A stretch of 11,615 bases of DNA from assembly GCA_020058965.1 (NCBI GenBank), contig JAGVCY010000304.1, forward strand, positions 1 to 11,615, written 5' to 3'. Each line of letters begins with the position of its first letter. Position 1 is the stretch's first letter. The DNA is from Candidatus Omnitrophota bacterium. Its GTDB lineage: Bacteria; Omnitrophota; Gorgyraeia; 2-02-FULL-51-18; JAGOUK01. Under the pieces are notes generated by a model. The model ran no database searches. It had not been told where the DNA came from and saw nothing but the letters and a program-made list of their open reading frames with translations. Made by a program: the position numbers and the translations under genes. This document shows, in pieces, positions 7,765 to 11,615 of the stretch.

Positions 7765-9252
7765 TTAGACTTTCACCGGCGCAATGGCGTTCAGCTCCGG
7801 CGCTTGAATAAATCTGGCCAAAAAGGTCCTAAGATTGGATTCCATGCCTTCTTTAATTTTATCTGTTAATTTTTTTTCGGCGCGGATCGAGCGCAGCAGT
7901 TCAGCCGCGTTCTCATGTAAGTACAAGCTGAGATCTCGCTTGAATTCTCTCACCTGATCCAAGGTTAACGGCATGAGCATTTTATTGTTGTGTGCGTAAT
8001 ATAAAAATACCTGTTCTTCAAGCGGAACCGGCACATCCTTATCCTGGGCGATCAATTCAACAAAGATTGCGCCGAACTTCAGAGAATCCTGAACGGATTT
8101 GGAAATATCACTGGATAGCTTGGTGGACTCGACGAGTTCGCGGTATTGGAGATAATCGAGCCGGTAGGTCTTGGTCAGGGCTTTCATGATGGACCATTGC
8201 ACCTTGGTTCCAATGCGCGAAACCGACAGACCCAGATCCAAAGCAGGCTTAAAGCCCTGGGCAAACAATTTGAGATCAAGACAGATCTGACCATCCGTCA
8301 TCGAAACTAGATTCGTGATGACATAACTCGTGATATCCCCTTCCAGGGTTTCCATCAGAGGCAGAAAAGTCATCGAACCGCCGCCGCGCTTTTCATCCAA
8401 CTGCGCGGCTCGCTCGATCATCTGAGAGTGGAGGTAAAAAATATCCCCGGGATACGCATTGCGTCCGGGAGGACGGCCGAGCAACAGCGACAACTCACGG
8501 TAGGCCCATGCGTGCTTCGAAAAATCATCAAACACCACGAATACATCTTTACCGCGATACATAAAATACTCACCCAGAGAGCATGCAACATAGGGCGCGA
8601 GATATTGTTCGCCCTGAGACGCGGATGCGCCGGCCGACAAAATGATGGTGTAGTCCAAGCAGCCGTGTCTTTGGAACAGCGAAGAAACACGCTTCAGCTG
8701 CATTTCGGCCTTGCCGATATCCACATAAATGCAAATGACGCCTTTGCCTTTTTGATTGATAATGGTGTCCGTCCCCAGGGTTGTTTTTCCGCTCATCCGG
8801 TCACCCGTCAAAAGTTCTCGCTGACCGCAGCCCAGCGGGATCATCGAATCAATGATCTTGACACCGGTCTCAACAGAACGCTCCAAACCTCCGCGCGACA
8901 TAATCGGCGGCGAATCTCTAAAAATTGGGTAATGGTCGCTTGCTTTGACCGGTCCTTTGCCATCACGCGGTTCACCCAGTGCCGTGGTGATTCTTCCTAA
9001 AAAATTCTCGCCAACCGGTGTCGTGAACGGCTCAAGGGTGGTCGCGACCCGGTCACCCGCTCCAATAGCGGTCATTTCTTTTAAAATCAAGACCTGCGCG
9101 GCTTTCTCGGTAAACCCGATGACCATGCCGCGCGACCCGCCGCCCAAATCAACCAGCTGACCATAAATACAATTTGCCAGGCCCTCCACCACGATCACGC
9201 ACTGCTTTTTGCTGATGACGGTACCAAATTCTTTATATTTAAAAAATGACAT
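7765..9252 (-). CDS. atpA: F-type ATPase alpha subunit, N-terminally short
   Basis: The 495-residue alpha subunit alternates with beta in the F1 head and supplies part of each catalytic site. Seen motifs: P-loop GDRMSGKT (150-157), Walker B to Asp242-Asp243 followed by Phe-Ser-Lys, the Pro-Pro-Gly-Arg-Asn-Ala-Tyr-Pro-Gly-Asp stretch (261-270), and Ser-Val-Ser-Arg (343-346), whose Arg346 is the arginine finger reaching the beta site. The head therefore looks able to hydrolyse ATP. The protein starts about 19 residues later than the E. coli subunit: its beta-barrel Gly-Thr-Val-Ile begins at residue 10, so the N-terminal helix that binds delta is missing. The ATG has AAGG six bases upstream, and the previous stop is only eight bases before it, so a longer start is not possible in this operon layout. 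It is first of the six F-type genes. Confidence 0.92.
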   Translation of the reverse strand: MSFFKYKEFGTVISKKQCVIVVEGLANCIYGQLVDLGGGSRGMVIGFTEKAAQVLILKEMTAIGAGDRVATTLEPFTTPVGENFLGRITTALGEPRDGKGPVKASDHYPIFRDSPPIMSRGGLERSVETGVKIIDSMIPLGCGQRELLTGDRMSGKTTLGTDTIINQKGKGVICIYVDIGKAEMQLKRVSSLFQRHGCLDYTIILSAGASASQGEQYLAPYVACSLGEYFMYRGKDVFVVFDDFSKHAWAYRELSLLLGRPPGRNAYPGDIFYLHSQMIERAAQLDEKRGGGSMTFLPLMETLEGDITSYVITNLVSMTDGQICLDLKLFAQGFKPALDLGLSVSRIGTKVQWSIMKALTKTYRLDYLQYRELVESTKLSSDISKSVQDSLKFGAIFVELIAQDKDVPVPLEEQVFLYYAHNNKMLMPLTLDQVREFKRDLSLYLHENAAELLRSIRAEKKLTDKIKEGMESNLRTFLARFIQAPELNAIAPVKV

Positions 9253-9260
9253 ATTGTGCC

Positions 9261-10550
9261 TTAAGCCTTGTGAGGTTCATATTTTCTACTGATGCGCGCT
9301 TTGGACTGCCCCCACCATAACGCATAAAACATCAGGCCTAAAACAGTGAGAAAACCGATAAACCCATAGATGATCTTCCAGGTCGTCGATACATCAGGCG
9401 TGGCGGGTTTTATGTAGTATGGAATAGATTGCGGTACCGGATGCTCAATTTCATGGACCAATTCCTTCAGTTTGCGCTCCCCGTCTTCGATCGCGTTAAA
9501 ACGCGTCAAATTTAAACTAAAGTTTGCAATCATATCGGCGGGGCTTTCTGACTTGGCCTGGAGTTCTTTGATCTGCGTCGCCAGTTTATTGAGCTCGTCG
9601 AATATTTTTTTACCAGTTTCTTCATATTGACTGCCGACCAATCTTGTCTGGAGGTCCTCGGCTGACTTTACAAGAAGTTCCAGTTTTTCAATTGGCACTT
9701 TCCATGCATTTTTAAAAGTTACCACCGCCGTCATCGCTTCGCTCGGCTTAAGGTCGACTTCCTTATAGAGAAAAAACATCTGCCGCTCGGGATCATATTT
9801 GACGGTGAAGCCCTGAGCGTCAATAACATCATTTGGAGTGACGCCGCGTGGCAGGTAACGGACAACCTTTTCACGATCCAGTTTTTCACTTAAAGGGTTT
9901 TTAATTTGGATAGTCATCTTGACGGTTTCGGTTGTTTCGCTGACTTCTTTAAACCAACGTGCTTGCTTTACATAGTCGGCCATCACAGTCACCTGCCCGC
10001 GTATCTGATCGATCTTTTCGGCAGCCATCCGGTGCATTTCGATTCGGTCAGGAATGGTCATTTCTTCAGATTGCGCTTTTTCAATTCCATCAAGTTCTTT
10101 CAAAATGTGATCGGCTAATTTTTGTCCTGCTGCAAGATCGTCCGTCCCCTCGAGATATTGAACCCGTCCTTTGATCTGGGTTTTAATAAAATCCAAGTCC
10201 GTTTGAGGGATACGCCAGACATCTCGAACAATCACTTTGTAACTTTTAACTACTTCAGAGCCGGGCTTTGCCTCCCCGAATAGGAATAAAGCTGACCGCT
10301 TGTCGTCATACCGAATCTGCATTCCGCCTGCGTCCAGAATATCCTCTTTGGACAGCTCAGACGGCAGGTAAAAAATGATTGGTGAGGGGTCTTGATCACC
10401 GCCGCCATTTTGCGGCTTGAGATTCATGATCAGACTTTCCGATGCCCAAGCGCAAGGCGCAGATACCACGCTCACCACGAATACGCTTAGGGCGCAAACG
10501 AGGACCCTCGGAATGCTTGTTGAAATCTGTTTGACGGTAGTATTTATCAT
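9261..10550 (-). CDS. Exported, C-terminally membrane-anchored protein with a duplicated domain; function unknown
   Basis: I do not recognise the family. From the ATG at 10550 the protein has 429 residues. A signal peptide spans about 11-36 and ends with an Ala-Trp-Ala type cleavage site. Then come about 350 extracytoplasmic residues, one membrane helix near 391-412 (Trp-Lys-Ile-Ile...Leu-Trp-Trp) and a short basic cytoplasmic tail. The exterior part holds two similar units of about 100 residues (about 59-160 and 229-334), each with a strand-rich part opening Tyr-Leu-Pro and an Asp-x-(Val/Ile)-(Ile/Leu)-Asp-Ala-x-Gly motif, ending in a Trp-x-(Ile/Val)-Pro turn, then a helical part. The stop lies eight bases before alpha, tying it to the ATPase. 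It could link the F1-like complex to the cell exterior. In-frame starts at 10562 (ATG) and 10583 (GTG) remain possible; neither has a good Shine-Dalgarno. Confidence 0.8.
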   Translation of the reverse strand: MINTTVKQISTSIPRVLVCALSVFVVSVVSAPCAWASESLIMNLKPQNGGGDQDPSPIIFYLPSELSKEDILDAGGMQIRYDDKRSALFLFGEAKPGSEVVKSYKVIVRDVWRIPQTDLDFIKTQIKGRVQYLEGTDDLAAGQKLADHILKELDGIEKAQSEEMTIPDRIEMHRMAAEKIDQIRGQVTVMADYVKQARWFKEVSETTETVKMTIQIKNPLSEKLDREKVVRYLPRGVTPNDVIDAQGFTVKYDPERQMFFLYKEVDLKPSEAMTAVVTFKNAWKVPIEKLELLVKSAEDLQTRLVGSQYEETGKKIFDELNKLATQIKELQAKSESPADMIANFSLNLTRFNAIEDGERKLKELVHEIEHPVPQSIPYYIKPATPDVSTTWKIIYGFIGFLTVLGLMFYALWWGQSKARISRKYEPHKA

Positions 10551-10654
10551 AAAAAGTCTCATGGCCTTAGGCCGTCTGTACACGGAACAATGAGACGCAC
10601 CAGCTCAAACAAGCCCACTCCAGCTTCAACCTATACCAGGACTTGCCGAATTAA

Positions 10655-11615
10655 TTACTCGCCTGCTTCCCAGGTTGTCTCAACCTGCACTCCGCCCGCT
10701 GACGCTTCCACCAGGAGTTTGAGCAAGCGCTGATTTTCTTGAACGATCTTTCGGACCGTATCGATTTGCTTGATCTTGTCTAAGTCAGCGCCCTTGATGT
10801 CCTGGAGCATGTCGGTGATTTGCTTGCCCTCGCTGGTGCCGTTTTCTGCGATCGCATTGACGATCATACGGGTCAGATCCTCAGGGTTCAGGCGGTTGTT
10901 CACGATCTCCGCGGTCTGCGCGGCTAGCTGCTCGACAATGGATTTGAGTTCAATAACTGTCTTGAACACGGAATCTTTAACCTTATCGTCGGTTTCAAAT
11001 TCTGCTTTATCGACACCTAGCTCACGCCTAAGTTTTTGGATCTTATCAAAGGCGTCTTGAGTAAATGTCTTAATATTGTTCAGGCGGCCAAACACCGTCT
11101 TGGTCTGTGTGGTATCAGTGGCCTTGCCAACTCTTCCAAATAAGGTATCGCTCGCAACTGTGTCCGTGGTGTCACCCAATTCATCATCGATCTCGGTCAC
11201 TAGAGTTTTGACTTCGCTTACATTGGTGTTCACGGTCGCAATATCACCCGTGATATCGCCCAAGTCACTCAGGCCTTCCCAATTCACCCCTGCGGATGAC
11301 TCTCGCGCGACATCGGTCCAATTAATGCCGGCCACCGACAGTCCGTTCAGATTTGTAAAATTAATTCCATTTCCTGACATATATGAAATATCCGTCCAGT
11401 TAATCGCGGCGTCGGTCATAACCTGGAAGTCTTGATAGTTGATACTGGAATCACCGTGCACCTGCATGTCCTGGTAGTTGATGCTGGCGTCGGAAAAGAC
11501 CTGGACATCCGCCCAGTTGATGCTGGCGTCAGTCAGCTGTTGCAGGTCCGCATAATTGATGCTGGCGTCACTCAAGAACTGGAGATCCTGGTAGTTGATG
11601 CTGGCGTCTGTGAAG
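10655..11615 (-). CDS. Repeat protein with helical C-terminal region, 5' end cut by the window; function unknown
   Basis: The frame is open to the right edge, so the N-terminus, any signal peptide and the true start are not seen; 319 residues are visible. The first 118 or so hold nine copies of a 13-residue repeat (consensus Ser/Thr-Asp-Ala-Ser/Gly-Ile-Asn-aromatic-x-Asp-hydrophobic-x-x-Leu). The remaining 200 are mostly heptad-like helical sequence with many Val/Ile/Leu, Asp, Lys and Gln, a likely coiled coil. Two Phe-Gly-Arg motifs 16 residues apart sit in the helical part. There is no membrane segment in the visible part. The gene ends about 100 bases before the anchored protein, on the same strand, so it is probably the upstream member of the same operon. 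Repeats plus coiled coil suggest a fibrous or scaffold protein, possibly at the cell surface; this is inference. Low codon divergence among repeats suggests recent amplification. Confidence 0.75.
   Translation of the reverse strand, partial: FTDASINYQDLQFLSDASINYADLQQLTDASINWADVQVFSDASINYQDMQVHGDSSINYQDFQVMTDAAINWTDISYMSGNGINFTNLNGLSVAGINWTDVARESSAGVNWEGLSDLGDITGDIATVNTNVSEVKTLVTEIDDELGDTTDTVASDTLFGRVGKATDTTQTKTVFGRLNNIKTFTQDAFDKIQKLRRELGVDKAEFETDDKVKDSVFKTVIELKSIVEQLAAQTAEIVNNRLNPEDLTRMIVNAIAENGTSEGKQITDMLQDIKGADLDKIKQIDTVRKIVQENQRLLKLLVEASAGGVQVETTWEAGE
11261..11611 (-). repeat. Tandem 39-bp (13-residue) coding repeats, at least nine copies
   Basis: Nine in-frame copies of 39 bases run from 11611 down to 11261 and probably continue past the window edge. 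Asn at repeat position 6, an aromatic residue (Tyr, Trp or Phe) at position 7 and Ile or Val at position 5 occur in all nine. Asp at position 9 is kept in seven. Copies nearest the N-terminus are most alike, also at DNA level (a shared 12-base core is seen near 11478, 11518, 11557 and 11595). The last three drift, with Gly replacing Ser at position 4. This gradient is typical of arrays that grow at one end. Confidence 0.9.

Noticed and set aside
10563..10573. Short GGCC-TTA-GGCC palindrome near the start of the anchored protein gene
   Set aside because: Four-base arms occur by chance often, and no operator-like second copy is seen.
10584..10654. Promoter between the repeat protein and anchored protein genes
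   Set aside because: A TTGAAG hexamer is present but no acceptable -10 box at the right spacing; no terminator hairpin was found either, so read-through from upstream is the simpler reading.
11261..11611. CRISPR array
   Set aside because: The 39-base period has no unique spacers; it is an uninterrupted coding tandem repeat.

Overview
The window reads as one long, tightly packed minus-strand transcription unit from a Gram-negative-type bacterium. Transcription runs from the right edge to about position 211. A type II secretion pseudopilus module implies an outer membrane. GC content is moderate. The palindromic element between gspF and gspG resembles, from memory only, intergenic repeats of uncultured PVC-related lineages such as Omnitrophota. 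That lineage guess is tentative.

Layout in transcription order. (1) 11615-10655: the 3' part of a gene of unknown function, with nine visible 13-residue repeats followed by helical/coiled-coil sequence; its 5' end lies outside the window. (2) 10550-9261: an exported protein with a signal peptide, a large extracytoplasmic region built from a duplicated domain, and one C-terminal membrane anchor. (3) 9252-4157: six F1FO-ATPase-type genes in the non-canonical order alpha, epsilon, c, b-delta, gamma, beta. (4) 4145-211: type II secretion genes gspE (ATPase), gspF (platform), gspG (major pseudopilin) and a gspI-like minor pseudopilin. (5) 1-210: a non-coding, GC-rich stretch dense in inverted repeats.

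The F-type cluster is the main point of interest. Alpha and beta keep their P-loops, Walker B acids, the catalytic glutamate and the arginine finger, so ATP hydrolysis looks intact. The membrane part does not look like an ion-translocating FO. No subunit a gene is present. The 71-residue c-like protein has glutamine (Q54) where an ungapped alignment places the essential carboxylate, and its only acidic residue is D2. The stator is also remodelled: the delta N-terminal domain and the alpha N-terminal segment that normally binds it are both missing. Epsilon lacks its C-terminal helical domain.

Inference: this is an F1-like ATPase that no longer exchanges ATP for an ion gradient but uses ATP to move something else. 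The likely partners are its operon neighbours: the anchored duplicated-domain protein, the repeat protein and/or the pseudopilus machinery. The nearest known idea is the F1-like, ion-channel-free ATPases of mycoplasmas, here in a cell with a type II secretion system. The sequence supports the composition and the residue losses; the function is a hypothesis.
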